A stretch of 64,000 nucleotides of DNA, taken from assembly GCA_964499485.1 (NCBI GenBank), contig CAZCLF010000001.1:62001-126000 (forward strand), written 5' to 3'. The notes below the pieces were generated by a model. That model was not told where the DNA came from. It did no database searches and worked only from the letters and a program-made list of their open reading frames with translations. A program made the position numbers and the translations under genes. Position 1 is the stretch's first letter, and every line of letters begins with the position of its first letter. Source of the stretch: Ga0074130 sp964499485 (GTDB taxonomy: Bacteria; Pseudomonadota; Gammaproteobacteria; Burkholderiales; Rhodocyclaceae). Below, in pieces: positions 44,229-53,402 of the stretch.

Positions 44229-45365
44229 CTAGCTGAACTGCAGCTTATCGGCGAAAGCCACTGCCTCGATCTGGGCACTATTACATTGCTCTGCCGTCAG
44301 GCCGAGCGCGCTGAGTTGCTGCGCCATCTGTTCGATGGTGCCTGTTTCACTGGTCAAAGCCAGCTCAAGCAAGGGGGCAATCTCGCCGCTCCGCCTCAGC
44401 AGGGCATCAGTAATCACGGCAGGCAGCTGTAGATGCTGAAATACCACATCGAGCTGGGTGCCTAACAGGATGTCCAGTACGGAGAAGGCGCCCGCAATAA
44501 AGAGATTATCCAGCTGGCGCTTGTCCAATACATGCCGCCCAATCAACTCCATAAACCGACCACGAATCACTGCTGTTTGCATAAGCGCCGGTGCGCTCTG
44601 ATCTTGGCTAGCATTCACCAGTAGCAGAGACAACCAACGGTTCAATTTCTCGTAACCCATCAAAGTCACAGCATGCTTGAATGAGCCGACTTCGCTGCTG
44701 GCGCCAAAGCCTGCCGAATTGATATAGCGCAGCAGCTTGAACGCCAACGTCACATCTTTCTTCAAAGCCAGCTCGATCTCCTTGAGCTCGGCATTGTTGC
44801 GGACGAGATTAAGGAGCTGGATGATTTGCGCATGGCTCGGATTCAGCTTGCTGCTGGGCAAGCGTGTCGGCTTAAGAAAGAACCAACCCGTTCCTCCTGC
44901 GTAGCCATGCGCAATCGCCTCATCGAAAGACTCATTGTCGATCAGACCCTTTGCCAGTGCAGATCCCGGTGCATAGCTCATATCAATTTGCTGTCCCGCA
45001 TCTGCAAGCAGGTAGCGGAAGGTTGCCTGTGGCGGTAACGCCATACCGTTTTGATAGTCATCCAGGCACAAAGGAATCTGCCGACATACCAGATCGCTGA
45101 TCAGCGCCATGGTGTCTGCCTCATGCACTCGTTCGCCATTAATCTCGAGCATAACGTTCAGCGGAGGCTGCCATACCAGTAGGTCGGAATCAGCGATGCA
45201 GCCAGCAAAGCTCACGAATATATCGCGCGAGTCAGGCCACACATCGGCTAGGCGCGACAGTTCGCTCGCCGCTGCTATGCATGTTGAGGCATGCACACGC
45301 AGCCGCGATGCGGTGATGGTCTTATGCCGGTTGAGAACCGGCTCGCGCTGGATAAGCACTGTCAT
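44229..45365 (-). CDS. HDOD-domain signalling protein with degenerate EAL domain
   Basis: A 378-residue protein of the YuxH type. The N-terminal half follows an EAL fold but the catalytic motifs are lost: ASRLRVH stands where E-A-L is expected and LCLDDYQNG where DDFGxG is expected, so no phosphodiesterase activity is likely. The C-terminal half (about 180-378) is an HDOD domain, a non-catalytic HD relative used as a signalling scaffold. The ATG at 45365 has a GGAGAAGGGG ribosome-binding site. It converges with livF. Confidence 0.78.
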   Translation of the reverse strand: MTVLIQREPVLNRHKTITASRLRVHASTCIAAASELSRLADVWPDSRDIFVSFAGCIADSDLLVWQPPLNVMLEINGERVHEADTMALISDLVCRQIPLCLDDYQNGMALPPQATFRYLLADAGQQIDMSYAPGSALAKGLIDNESFDEAIAHGYAGGTGWFFLKPTRLPSSKLNPSHAQIIQLLNLVRNNAELKEIELALKKDVTLAFKLLRYINSAGFGASSEVGSFKHAVTLMGYEKLNRWLSLLLVNASQDQSAPALMQTAVIRGRFMELIGRHVLDKRQLDNLFIAGAFSVLDILLGTQLDVVFQHLQLPAVITDALLRRSGEIAPLLELALTSETGTIEQMAQQLSALGLTAEQCNSAQIEAVAFADKLQFS

Positions 45366-45461
45366 GCAAACCCCTTCTCCATCACAGATGCTCGTGAAAA
45401 ACACATAGCAGCTCCGTCGCCACTGAATACAGCGTACTGCTATAGCACCTCAAGTGAGCGC

Positions 45462-46472
45462 TCATGCAGCGAAGGTAAAGGCATCCGCAAAGAACTCATC
45501 CACGGGCAAGCCACGGCTGCAAAAATCGATGCGTGCGGCGTCGATCATGCCGGGCGCACCACAAGCATAAACCTGATACGCGGCGAGGTCAGCGTGATCG
45601 TTCAGGACAGCCTGATGCACAAGACCCGTTCGGCCGGTCCACTGTTCATCCGCTGTGGCCTCAGAGAGTACCGGAATGAAATCAATATGGGCATGGGTGT
45701 CCGACCAAGACTGTGCCAGCGCCTGCATGTATAGACCATCGCGATTGCGAGCGCCCCAGTAAATTTTCATAGGGCGCTTTATCTGGTTATGAATGGCATG
45801 CTCGACCATCGACTTGATGGGCGCAAACCCAGTGCCGCCAGCTACAAAGATAATAGGCTTGTTTGATTCCTCACGCAGATGGAAAGTGCCATGCGGGCCT
45901 TCGAAACGCAGAATTTCCTTGACCTGCATCTGCTCAAATACATGGCCGGTAAAGCTACCGCCCTCGATCTTGCGGATGTGCAATTGCAGAAAACCATCGT
46001 CATGGGGCGCATTCGCGAGCGAGAAAGCGCGGCGCGCCCCTCCCTTAAGCATGAACTCAATGTACTGGCCGGCACGAAACGCAAGTCGCTCGTTGACCGG
46101 CAACTTGAGCGTTAGCAGCATCACATCATCGGCCAGCTTGGTCAGTTCCTGCACTCGGCATGGCATGATTTTGAGCGGATATTCGCTACTTGCGGCTAGT
46201 TCGCGGCATTCAATGCGCAGATCCGATTGCGCTGTGGCACAGCAGAGTAATGCGTAGCCCTCGCGGCGTGCATTTTCAGGCAAAGCGCCATTCTGTGACT
46301 TGCCGTGATCGACGGAGCCTTCGATCACACGGGCACGGCAGGAACCACAAGCCCCGTTGCGGCACCCATAGGGCAACACAAAGCCAGCATCGAGTGCCGC
46401 TTCAAGGAGGGTTTCACCTGCCTCGACTGAATAATGATGACCACTGGGTTGCAGAGTGATTTGATATGCCAT
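45462..46472 (-). CDS. NAD(P)H-flavin/iron-sulfur reductase, AscD/CDP-6-deoxyglucoseen reductase-like
   Basis: A 336-residue electron transfer flavoprotein. The N-terminal plant-type ferredoxin domain has the CRNGACGSC cluster motif with a further cysteine at LLCCA, then a FAD domain (RAGQYIEFML, RAFSLANAP) and an NAD-binding domain (FVAGGTGFAPIKSM, CGAPGMID). This layout matches the CDP-6-deoxy-delta-3,4-glucoseen reductase-like group; no deoxysugar genes are nearby, so its partner oxygenase or substrate is unknown. ATG at 46472 gives the expected N terminus. Confidence 0.85.
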   Translation of the reverse strand: MAYQITLQPSGHHYSVEAGETLLEAALDAGFVLPYGCRNGACGSCRARVIEGSVDHGKSQNGALPENARREGYALLCCATAQSDLRIECRELAASSEYPLKIMPCRVQELTKLADDVMLLTLKLPVNERLAFRAGQYIEFMLKGGARRAFSLANAPHDDGFLQLHIRKIEGGSFTGHVFEQMQVKEILRFEGPHGTFHLREESNKPIIFVAGGTGFAPIKSMVEHAIHNQIKRPMKIYWGARNRDGLYMQALAQSWSDTHAHIDFIPVLSEATADEQWTGRTGLVHQAVLNDHADLAAYQVYACGAPGMIDAARIDFCSRGLPVDEFFADAFTFAA

Positions 46473-46579
46473 GAGATAATGCCAACTCAATAAAAAACAC
46501 GGGGGCTTGTCCCCGGTGTATCCCCGACCTCGGGGCATGGAATTTCCGGACAACCTTAACAGGACTTGCAGGCAACAAG

Positions 46580-47569
46580 GTGCAGAGACTACTGATCATC
46601 GGGTGCGGAGATGTCGTGCGGAGAGCCTTGCCTAGGCTCCTGCAGCGCTATCGTGTCTATGCCTTGGTCCGCCACTTCGACCCAACGCTACGCGATGCTG
46701 GCGTCACCCAAATCGTGGGTGACCTCGATCAGCCTGCCAGCCTGAAGCGTTTGGCTGGGTTGGCCGATCTCGTTCTGCACAGTGCCCCACCCGCAGAAGC
46801 TGATGTGGCAAGGGACATACGGACCCGGCGCCTGCTCGCTCGCCTGCAAACGGCAAAAAGTGTACCACGCCGACTTGTCTACATCAGCACCAGCGGGGTG
46901 TATGGCAATTGCGGTGGTGCCGAGGTAGACGAAAGTCGCCCAGTCAAACCGGAAAGTACCCGGGCAGGGCGTCGCGCCGCCGCCGAAACTGCGCTGCGTC
47001 AGTTCGGTCGGCATGGCCGTGCCAAAGTTAGCATCCTGCGTGCACCGGGCATCTATGCTGCAGATCGCCTACCTTTGGAAAGGGTGCGCCGCGGGGACCC
47101 CGTGTTAGTCCCTACTGAAGATAGCTACACAAACCATATACACGCTGATGATTTAGCCAGCGCCTGCATCTTAGCCTTGGCACACGGCCGACCGAATCGC
47201 ACTTATAACGCCAGCGACGATAGTGAAGTCAAAATGGGCGACTGGTTCACCCTGCTGGCGGAAGCGTTTGAATTGCCGCCGCCGCCCCGCGTAGGGCGCA
47301 GCGAAGCCGAGCAACGTCTCTCACCGGCACTTCTGTCCTTCCTGCGCGAGTCGCGCCGACTCAAGAATCAGCGCATCAAGCGCGAACTGCGGTTACAACT
47401 ACAGTATCCAACCATCAACGATGGCATTGCCGCAGCCAAACAAGCCACGGCAGCAAAAGTCGATGGGGCCACGGCCCAACTTGATAACGCCGCCAGTGTG
47501 GCGGCCAAAGCCAAAAAACCACGCCTCAAGAAAAAACGGCGTACCGAAACTCAACTGCCGCTGTTTTGA
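46580..47569 (+). CDS. NAD-dependent epimerase/dehydratase (extended SDR) with basic tail
   Basis: A 329-residue Rossmann-fold protein of the YeeZ type. The N-terminal LLIIGCGDVVRRAL differs slightly from the usual GxGxxG, and the YISTSGVYGNCGG and NHIHADDLASACILAL blocks are typical of extended SDRs; the catalytic Tyr-x3-Lys is not obvious. The last 60 residues form a low-complexity Ala/Lys tail ending in QLPLF. Start is GTG at 46580. hemJ follows after five bases. Confidence 0.78.
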   Translation: MQRLLIIGCGDVVRRALPRLLQRYRVYALVRHFDPTLRDAGVTQIVGDLDQPASLKRLAGLADLVLHSAPPAEADVARDIRTRRLLARLQTAKSVPRRLVYISTSGVYGNCGGAEVDESRPVKPESTRAGRRAAAETALRQFGRHGRAKVSILRAPGIYAADRLPLERVRRGDPVLVPTEDSYTNHIHADDLASACILALAHGRPNRTYNASDDSEVKMGDWFTLLAEAFELPPPPRVGRSEAEQRLSPALLSFLRESRRLKNQRIKRELRLQLQYPTINDGIAAAKQATAAKVDGATAQLDNAASVAAKAKKPRLKKKRRTETQLPLF

Positions 47570-47574
47570 CCACT

Positions 47575-47991
47575 ATGCTCTGGATCAAGGCGTTTCATCT
47601 TATTTTCGTTATCAGCTGGTTTGCCGGGCTGTTTTATTTGCCGCGCATTTTCGTCAACCTAGCGATGGTGCCGAATGACAGCACTGCCGAACGCGAACGC
47701 TTGCTGCTGATGGCGGGCAAGCTGTATCGCTTCACCACGCCCATCATGGCCCTAGCCCTAGCCCTGGGTTTGTGGCTCTGGTTTGGCTATGGATATACCG
47801 GCGGCTGGCTGCATGCCAAGCTCGGGGTGGTTGTGCTGCTGGTTGCTTACCATCAATACTGCGGCACCCTGCTCGCCACTTTTGTGGCCGGGCGCAACAC
47901 CCGCAACCATATTTGGTATCGCATCTTTAATGAGGTGCCGGTACTCCTACTATTTGTCATTGTTATTCTTGTTGTGGTGAAGCCGTTTTGA
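47575..47991 (+). CDS. hemJ: Protoporphyrinogen oxidase HemJ (CopD family membrane protein)
   Basis: A 138-residue integral membrane protein with four hydrophobic helices. MLWIKAFHLIFVISWFAGLFYLPR, given in parts as KAFHLIFVISWFAGL, and the C-terminal RIFNEVPVLLLFVIVILVVV match the HemJ/UPF0093 family that oxidises protoporphyrinogen IX in heme synthesis. Conserved His in AFHLIF supports this. The ATG at 47575 gives the normal start. The next gene begins at a TTG overlapping its stop. Confidence 0.87.
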   Translation: MLWIKAFHLIFVISWFAGLFYLPRIFVNLAMVPNDSTAERERLLLMAGKLYRFTTPIMALALALGLWLWFGYGYTGGWLHAKLGVVVLLVAYHQYCGTLLATFVAGRNTRNHIWYRIFNEVPVLLLFVIVILVVVKPF

Positions 47992-49247
47992 GCGATTCTG
48001 AAAAACCCAAAGTCCGTGTCGTCCGCAAGGTCTCACCCGGCGTACTCCGCAGCGGCGAAAAGGCCGCACCTGCTCCGGCACCCTCGCGTCATTCCGGCGG
48101 CTGGGCCATGTTCAGCCCTGTCCCCCGCGGTTTGGAAGAAGCCCTGGCAGAGGAGCTACAAAAATTCGATGCCAAGCAAATTCACATCGTTCCGGGCGGC
48201 GTGCACTTTAGTGGCACGCGTGAAACCTGCTATCTCGTTAATCTCCAGTCGCGGCTAGCTACCCGCGTCCTCCTGCGCGTTGCGCACGGGAGTTATCGTA
48301 ATGAGTCCGACCTCTACCAAATCGCCAGTGATGTTGACTGGAGTAAGCGCTTTGACCCCAGCCGCACCATCCGTGTCTATGTCACGGCGATTCGCGCACC
48401 GATCAAGAGCCTAGAATTCATTACCCTCAAGATTAAGGACGCCATCGTTGACCGCTTCCGCGCTGATACGGGTCAGCGCCCCAGCGTCAATACCGCCAAT
48501 CCGGATGTTCGCATTCACCTTTTCCTAACCGCCACCGACGCCACGCTGTATCTCGATACCTCAGGCGAACCGCTCTGGCTGCGGGGACAAAAGATAGCCA
48601 AGGTAGAGGCACCGCTGAAGGAAAACCTCGCTGCAGGCATCCTGCAACTGGCTGGCTGGAAGCCGGGCATTCCGCTGCTCGACCCCATGTGCGGTAGCGG
48701 CACTTTCCTGCTTGAAGCCGCGCAGCAAAGCCTGATTGAAGCGCCGGGCCTCTCGCGCACGGCAGGTGAGTTTGGCTTGGAGCGCCTGAGCGGTTTTGAT
48801 CCGACCTTGTGGCGGAAGCTGCAGGAAGAGGCTGCCAGCATGCGCGAAAATCCAGAACGCTTGCCGATCTGGGGCAGTGACATCGATACCGATATCGTTG
48901 ACCGAGCCCATCAAAATCTCGCTTTTGCCGGCGTTGACGATCTCGTGGATGTTTCAACGATCGACTTTTTGGAACGCACAGCACCGGCTCCGGAGGGCAT
49001 TCTCGTTGCCAACCTACCTTATGGCGAGCGGCTTGGCGAGGCGGATGAGCTGGCTGAGTTCTACCCTACACTGGGCCACGCGCTTAAGCGTAACTTCCCC
49101 GGTTGGACCTGCTGGCTGCTCACTGCAGACGCCCGTCTGCCCAAGCTAATTGGTCTCAAGCCCAGTCGTAAGATTCCGCTGTTCAATGGTCCGCTCGAAT
49201 GTCGCCTTTACCGTTTCGACATTGTGGCTGGTTCCAATCGCAAGTAG
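47988..49247 (+). CDS. THUMP-domain 23S rRNA methyltransferase (RlmL-like)
   Basis: A 419-residue RNA methyltransferase. An N-terminal THUMP domain (about 40-160) precedes a SAM domain with DPMCGSGTFLLEAA and the catalytic NLPYGER. It matches the RlmL part of E. coli RlmKL (m2G in 23S rRNA), but without the RlmK half, as is usual outside gammaproteobacteria. The TTG at 47988 overlaps the hemJ stop (TTGA); an internal ATG (Met41) would still keep the THUMP domain. Confidence 0.86.
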   Translation: MSDSEKPKVRVVRKVSPGVLRSGEKAAPAPAPSRHSGGWAMFSPVPRGLEEALAEELQKFDAKQIHIVPGGVHFSGTRETCYLVNLQSRLATRVLLRVAHGSYRNESDLYQIASDVDWSKRFDPSRTIRVYVTAIRAPIKSLEFITLKIKDAIVDRFRADTGQRPSVNTANPDVRIHLFLTATDATLYLDTSGEPLWLRGQKIAKVEAPLKENLAAGILQLAGWKPGIPLLDPMCGSGTFLLEAAQQSLIEAPGLSRTAGEFGLERLSGFDPTLWRKLQEEAASMRENPERLPIWGSDIDTDIVDRAHQNLAFAGVDDLVDVSTIDFLERTAPAPEGILVANLPYGERLGEADELAEFYPTLGHALKRNFPGWTCWLLTADARLPKLIGLKPSRKIPLFNGPLECRLYRFDIVAGSNRK

Positions 49248-49321
49248 CCGCCCATTTTGATCTCTCTCATTCAGATGCGCCGTATTACGCCGGGGATGGA
49301 CTGAGGTTCAGGATACCTATT

Positions 49322-50617
49322 GTGAAACTCACCTCCTTACCCGCTGACTCCCTTGCCTTTGCTCTCCTGCGCGCGGCCGAGGCCGTCTCGGCAGTCAGCG
49401 AAGGGCGCACGCTCGATGCGGCACTTGCCACCTGCTGGCAGAAACATGCTCCACAAGCCAGTCAACGCGGTGCAATTCAGGACCTGACTTACGGCGCACT
49501 CCGCAGCTATGGGCGCGGTGATTTCATCCTCAAGCATTTGCTGCGCACTCCGCTGGCTGAGCCGCACATGCGCAGCCTGCTACTGGTCACGCTCTATCGG
49601 TTGGACAGCCGTAGTGAAGACCGCCACACCACGGTAGATCAAGCAGTCAATGCCGCTGCCACGTTAGCGCATGGCAAATACCGCGCCCTCACGAATGCTG
49701 TGTTACGCAATGCCTTACGCCAACGCCATGACTTACGGACGGCGGCTGCTGAAGATATGGTGGCTCGTTGGCAACATCCTGCCTGGTGGATCCAGGCCGT
49801 CCAAGCGGCCTACCCGGCGTGCTGGCAGGATATCCTTAGTGCTGCAAATGAGCGGCCACCAATGACGTTGCGCGCCAATCACCGCCACGGTGATGCGCAC
49901 GCCTACGTGGCACGTCTTGCTGCTGCGGGAATTGAAGCGCGCGCACTCGACGACACCGCCGTATTGCTGACCCAGCCGCAGCATGTGGACACATTGCCGG
50001 GCTTCAGCGAGGGCCATGTCTCCGTTCAGGATTTCGGCGCCCAACAAGCCGCTCGCTTGCTGGATGTAAGACCCGGCATGCGCGTTCTCGATGCCTGCGC
50101 CGCCCCCGGTGGTAAAACTGCCCACTTGCTGGAACGAACGGATATCGACCTCACCGCACTGGAACTAGACCCCCGGCGGGCGCAGCGCATTACCGACAAT
50201 TTACAGCGCCTCCGGCTCAAGGCCAGCGTCAAGGTGGCGGACTGTGCTGACCTCGCGTCGTGGTGGGATGGCAAGCCCTTTGAGCGCATTCTAGCTGACG
50301 TGCCATGTTCAGCCTCGGGTGTGGTGCGCCGCCACCCCGATATCAAATGGCTGCGCCGGCCTGCTGATATTGGTAGTTTTGCCACAACCCAACAGCGCAT
50401 TCTCGATGCCTTGTGGCAGTCGCTGGCGCCGGGTGGCACAATGCTCTACTGCACGTGTTCGATCTTCCCGCAGGAAAACGACAAACAAGTGGCGGCCTTT
50501 GTTGGGCGCCATGCCGATGCCTTGCGCACGGATGTCGACGGGCAGCCCGCACTGCAATTGACCCCCGGCCCGGAACAGGATGGCTTTTACTACGCGCTGC
50601 TACAGAAACATCGCTGA
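49322..50617 (+). CDS. rsmB: 16S rRNA m5C967 methyltransferase RsmB
   Basis: A 431-residue methyltransferase. An N-terminal NusB-like RNA-binding domain (about 10-140) precedes the SAM domain with VLDACAAPGGKTAHLLE; both conserved cysteines are present in DVPCSASGVVRRHPD and YCTCSIFPQEN, the second being catalytic. The GTG at 49322 was chosen because it matches the family N terminus and follows AGGAT. The next gene overlaps its end by 38 bases. Confidence 0.92.
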   Translation: MKLTSLPADSLAFALLRAAEAVSAVSEGRTLDAALATCWQKHAPQASQRGAIQDLTYGALRSYGRGDFILKHLLRTPLAEPHMRSLLLVTLYRLDSRSEDRHTTVDQAVNAAATLAHGKYRALTNAVLRNALRQRHDLRTAAAEDMVARWQHPAWWIQAVQAAYPACWQDILSAANERPPMTLRANHRHGDAHAYVARLAAAGIEARALDDTAVLLTQPQHVDTLPGFSEGHVSVQDFGAQQAARLLDVRPGMRVLDACAAPGGKTAHLLERTDIDLTALELDPRRAQRITDNLQRLRLKASVKVADCADLASWWDGKPFERILADVPCSASGVVRRHPDIKWLRRPADIGSFATTQQRILDALWQSLAPGGTMLYCTCSIFPQENDKQVAAFVGRHADALRTDVDGQPALQLTPGPEQDGFYYALLQKHR

Positions 50618-51215
50618 TCGGCTGCTGCGCACATTAGGTGTGCTGTTGTTGGTCGCCCTGACGGCAGCAGCGCATGCTGGGAGCATCGATCCCAAACGTG
50701 GCACGCTCACGACAGGTGAGGATGGCAGCACACTGCTCAGCGGTGAATTTGTCATTGATCTGGGCCCGCGCTTAGAAGAAGCCGTCTCGCGCGGCGTGCC
50801 GCTTTACTTCAACTTCGAATTCGAGCTGACGCGTTCGCGCTGGTGGTGGTCAAACGAGCTGGTCGCTACGCGTACAGCTACTTATCGACTCGCCTATACA
50901 GCCCTGACACGGCAGTACCGTCTGACAACCGGCAATCTGCACCGCAACTTCAGTACGCTGGATGAAGCCTTGCGCGTACTCTCGCGCTTCGTTGATTTGC
51001 AAATTGCGGAGCGCGGCGCGCTCAAGATCGGCGAGACTTATGCCGCTGGGATGCGCATGACCTTGGACCGCAACCAACTCCCCAAGCCGCTCCAGGTGGA
51101 TGCGATTGCCAATCGTGACTGGCAAATGGAGAGCCGCGTCCTCCGCTGGAATTACGTTTCCATGCCGGCACCTGTTGCCCCACCTTCATCCTCCGTGGTT
51201 GAGTCCAAGCCGTGA
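50580..51215 (+). CDS. DUF4390 exported protein
   Basis: A 211-residue protein with a basic N terminus and signal peptide (about residues 14-33, ending AHA), then a beta-rich domain with RSRWWWSNELVATRT and LTRQYRLTTGNL, typical of DUF4390. The family is nearly always found between rsmB and an NtrY-type kinase in betaproteobacteria, so a link to that sensor is likely but unproven. It overlaps rsmB by 38 bases and its stop overlaps the kinase start as GTGA. Confidence 0.87.
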   Translation: MAFTTRCYRNIADRLLRTLGVLLLVALTAAAHAGSIDPKRGTLTTGEDGSTLLSGEFVIDLGPRLEEAVSRGVPLYFNFEFELTRSRWWWSNELVATRTATYRLAYTALTRQYRLTTGNLHRNFSTLDEALRVLSRFVDLQIAERGALKIGETYAAGMRMTLDRNQLPKPLQVDAIANRDWQMESRVLRWNYVSMPAPVAPPSSSVVESKP

Positions 51216-53308
51216 GAGCTGCGTTAGTTGTTATTCTCGCCATTGGTGCTGTACTACTTTTTCTGCTGGCCTCGGCTAGCGCCAACAGCCCCTTGTTTGC
51301 TCGCCACTACCCGTGGCTGCTCGGTGCCAATGCGCTGATTGCCATTGGCTTACTGGGTCTCGTAGGCCGTCGCCTGATGCTGCTACGGCGCGAATATCGC
51401 GCCAAAGTCTTTGGCTCACGTCTCAAAGTACGTTTGATGCTGATGCTAGGCCTGATGGCGGTGTTGCCCGGTGCGCTGGTGTATGGGGTCTCCATGCAGT
51501 TCGCGGTCAACAGTATCGAGTCCTGGTTTGATGTGCGCGTAGATAATGCGCTCGAAGGCGGCTTGGCTCTGGGGCGCAGTGTGCTCGATGCTCAACAGAG
51601 CGAATTGCTCACTCGTGGCCGTACCCTGTCGCTCGAATTGAGCGACAGTGATTTCGTCGCTCCGGCGCGTTTGGCACGCTTGCGTGAGCGTACCAATGTC
51701 ATGACGATGACACTCTTCTCCCCCTCAGGCCAGGCGCTAGTGAGTGCCACTGCCAGTGATGAAAGTCTGTTACCACCATTGCCCACCCCTGCGCAGCTTC
51801 GGCAGGCACGGCAGGGCCAGGGTATAGCGATGACAGAGGGAGACGCGTCCGAGGGCCTGATGGTGCGGGCGTTGGTGCCCATCTTTGGCATGGATGGACA
51901 AACTCGGGTACTACAACTAACCGATGTGGTGCCGGTGTATTTGGCAGGGAGTGCTGCCAGCGTCGAAGATGCTTACCGTGACTATCAGGAATTACAAATC
52001 GGCAAGGAAGGTCTCAAGCGCATTTACACACTCACCCTCACATTGACATTGTTACTCGCCCTCTTTGCGGCTATCGCATTAGCGTTTCTTCTCGCTGAAA
52101 AGCTAGCACATCCACTATTGATACTGGCAGAAGGCACACAAGCCGTAGCCGCAGGTGACTACACCCCGCGGGCAGCGATTGAATCCAACGATGAATTGGG
52201 AATTCTGACGCGCTCTTTCAACCAAATGACCCGTCAGTTGGATGATGCGCGCCGCGAGACTGAACGTCACCGTGCCGCGACGGAAGCAGCGCGTGCCTAT
52301 CTGGAAAGCGTGCTCGGAAACCTCTCCGCCGGGGTAATCGCCTTTGATAGTCGGTTCGTAATGCGTGCAGCCAATCTTGGCGCGATCAGCATCCTGCGCA
52401 ACGACCTGGTGTCTGTTGAGAACCTTCCCCTGAGTGACTGGCCCCTGCACCGCCCGCTCTGTGAGGCCATTCTTGAAGGCTTCCGGACCAATACCGGTGA
52501 TTGGCAGCAACAAGTGGAAATCGACATCAGCGAAGGCATGACGCAAACCCTCTTGGTACGCGGCACCACCCTGCCGACCAGTGGTGGCGAAGGTCACGTG
52601 GTGGTGTTCGACAACATTACTGATCTGCTCTCAGCGCAGCGCACCGCCGCGTGGGGCGAAGTTGCGCGTCGACTGGCGCATGAGATCAAAAACCCACTGA
52701 CACCTATCCAGCTGTCTGCCGAACGGCTGCAGCTTAAGCTGGCAGATAAGCTCGACCCTGCTGGACGTGAAATGCTAGAACGGGCAAGCCAGACCATCGT
52801 CAATCAGGTCGAGGCGCTCAAGAACATGGTCAATGAATTCCGCGACTATGCGCGGACACCACCGCCGGTACTGAAGGCAGTCGATCTCAATGCGTTGGTG
52901 CACGATGTGCTCGGTCTGTATGAAAATGCCAAGGTGCGGATTGAAACTGCATTGGCGGACACGCTGCCCCCCGTATCAGCCGATGCAAACCAGATGCGTC
53001 AAGTGATACATAATCTGCTCCGTAATGCGCAGGATGCTTTGGGTGACAATGAATCACCGCGGATTATCATCGCCACCCATGCGGATGCCACTGGAACAAC
53101 ACTCACAGTCAGTGATAATGGCACGGGCTTTCCGCCTCAAATTCTGGCTCGCGCATTCGAGCCCTACGTAACGAGCAAAGCCAAGGGGACCGGTCTTGGC
53201 CTTGCCATCGTCAAGAAGATTGTGGATGACCATAAGGGAGAGATCCGCGTTGGCAACCGCGAAAGCGGCGGCGCGGAAATAACGATACGACTACCGCTGG
53301 CGGCTTAG
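51212..53308 (+). CDS. ntrY: Membrane sensor histidine kinase, NtrY type
   Basis: A 698-residue kinase. The N terminus has three hydrophobic helices (about 3-20, 30-47, 72-92), a periplasmic domain (about 95-270), a further helix (about 273-297), a HAMP domain, a PAS-like region (about 355-470), the HisKA motif RLAHEIKNPLTP with His490, and a complete ATPase domain (DNGTGFP and KGTGLGLAIVKKI). It should phosphorylate the regulator encoded downstream. The start is GTG overlapping the DUF4390 stop. Confidence 0.93.
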   Translation: MRAALVVILAIGAVLLFLLASASANSPLFARHYPWLLGANALIAIGLLGLVGRRLMLLRREYRAKVFGSRLKVRLMLMLGLMAVLPGALVYGVSMQFAVNSIESWFDVRVDNALEGGLALGRSVLDAQQSELLTRGRTLSLELSDSDFVAPARLARLRERTNVMTMTLFSPSGQALVSATASDESLLPPLPTPAQLRQARQGQGIAMTEGDASEGLMVRALVPIFGMDGQTRVLQLTDVVPVYLAGSAASVEDAYRDYQELQIGKEGLKRIYTLTLTLTLLLALFAAIALAFLLAEKLAHPLLILAEGTQAVAAGDYTPRAAIESNDELGILTRSFNQMTRQLDDARRETERHRAATEAARAYLESVLGNLSAGVIAFDSRFVMRAANLGAISILRNDLVSVENLPLSDWPLHRPLCEAILEGFRTNTGDWQQQVEIDISEGMTQTLLVRGTTLPTSGGEGHVVVFDNITDLLSAQRTAAWGEVARRLAHEIKNPLTPIQLSAERLQLKLADKLDPAGREMLERASQTIVNQVEALKNMVNEFRDYARTPPPVLKAVDLNALVHDVLGLYENAKVRIETALADTLPPVSADANQMRQVIHNLLRNAQDALGDNESPRIIIATHADATGTTLTVSDNGTGFPPQILARAFEPYVTSKAKGTGLGLAIVKKIVDDHKGEIRVGNRESGGAEITIRLPLAA

Positions 53309-53402
53309 CGGCAGATAGTAGCAATCTGGCGTTGCACTCTGTGTGCGGCGAACTGTAGTGCGCTTTCTTTCTAGAGGGCATTGGGGAATGGATAAATAAG
53401 AT

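Noticed and set aside
46501..46545. G/C-rich hairpins with repeated GGGG/CCCC runs upstream of the SDR gene
   Set aside because: Several short competing stems but no T-tract and no match to a riboswitch class I know; not enough to call a regulatory element.
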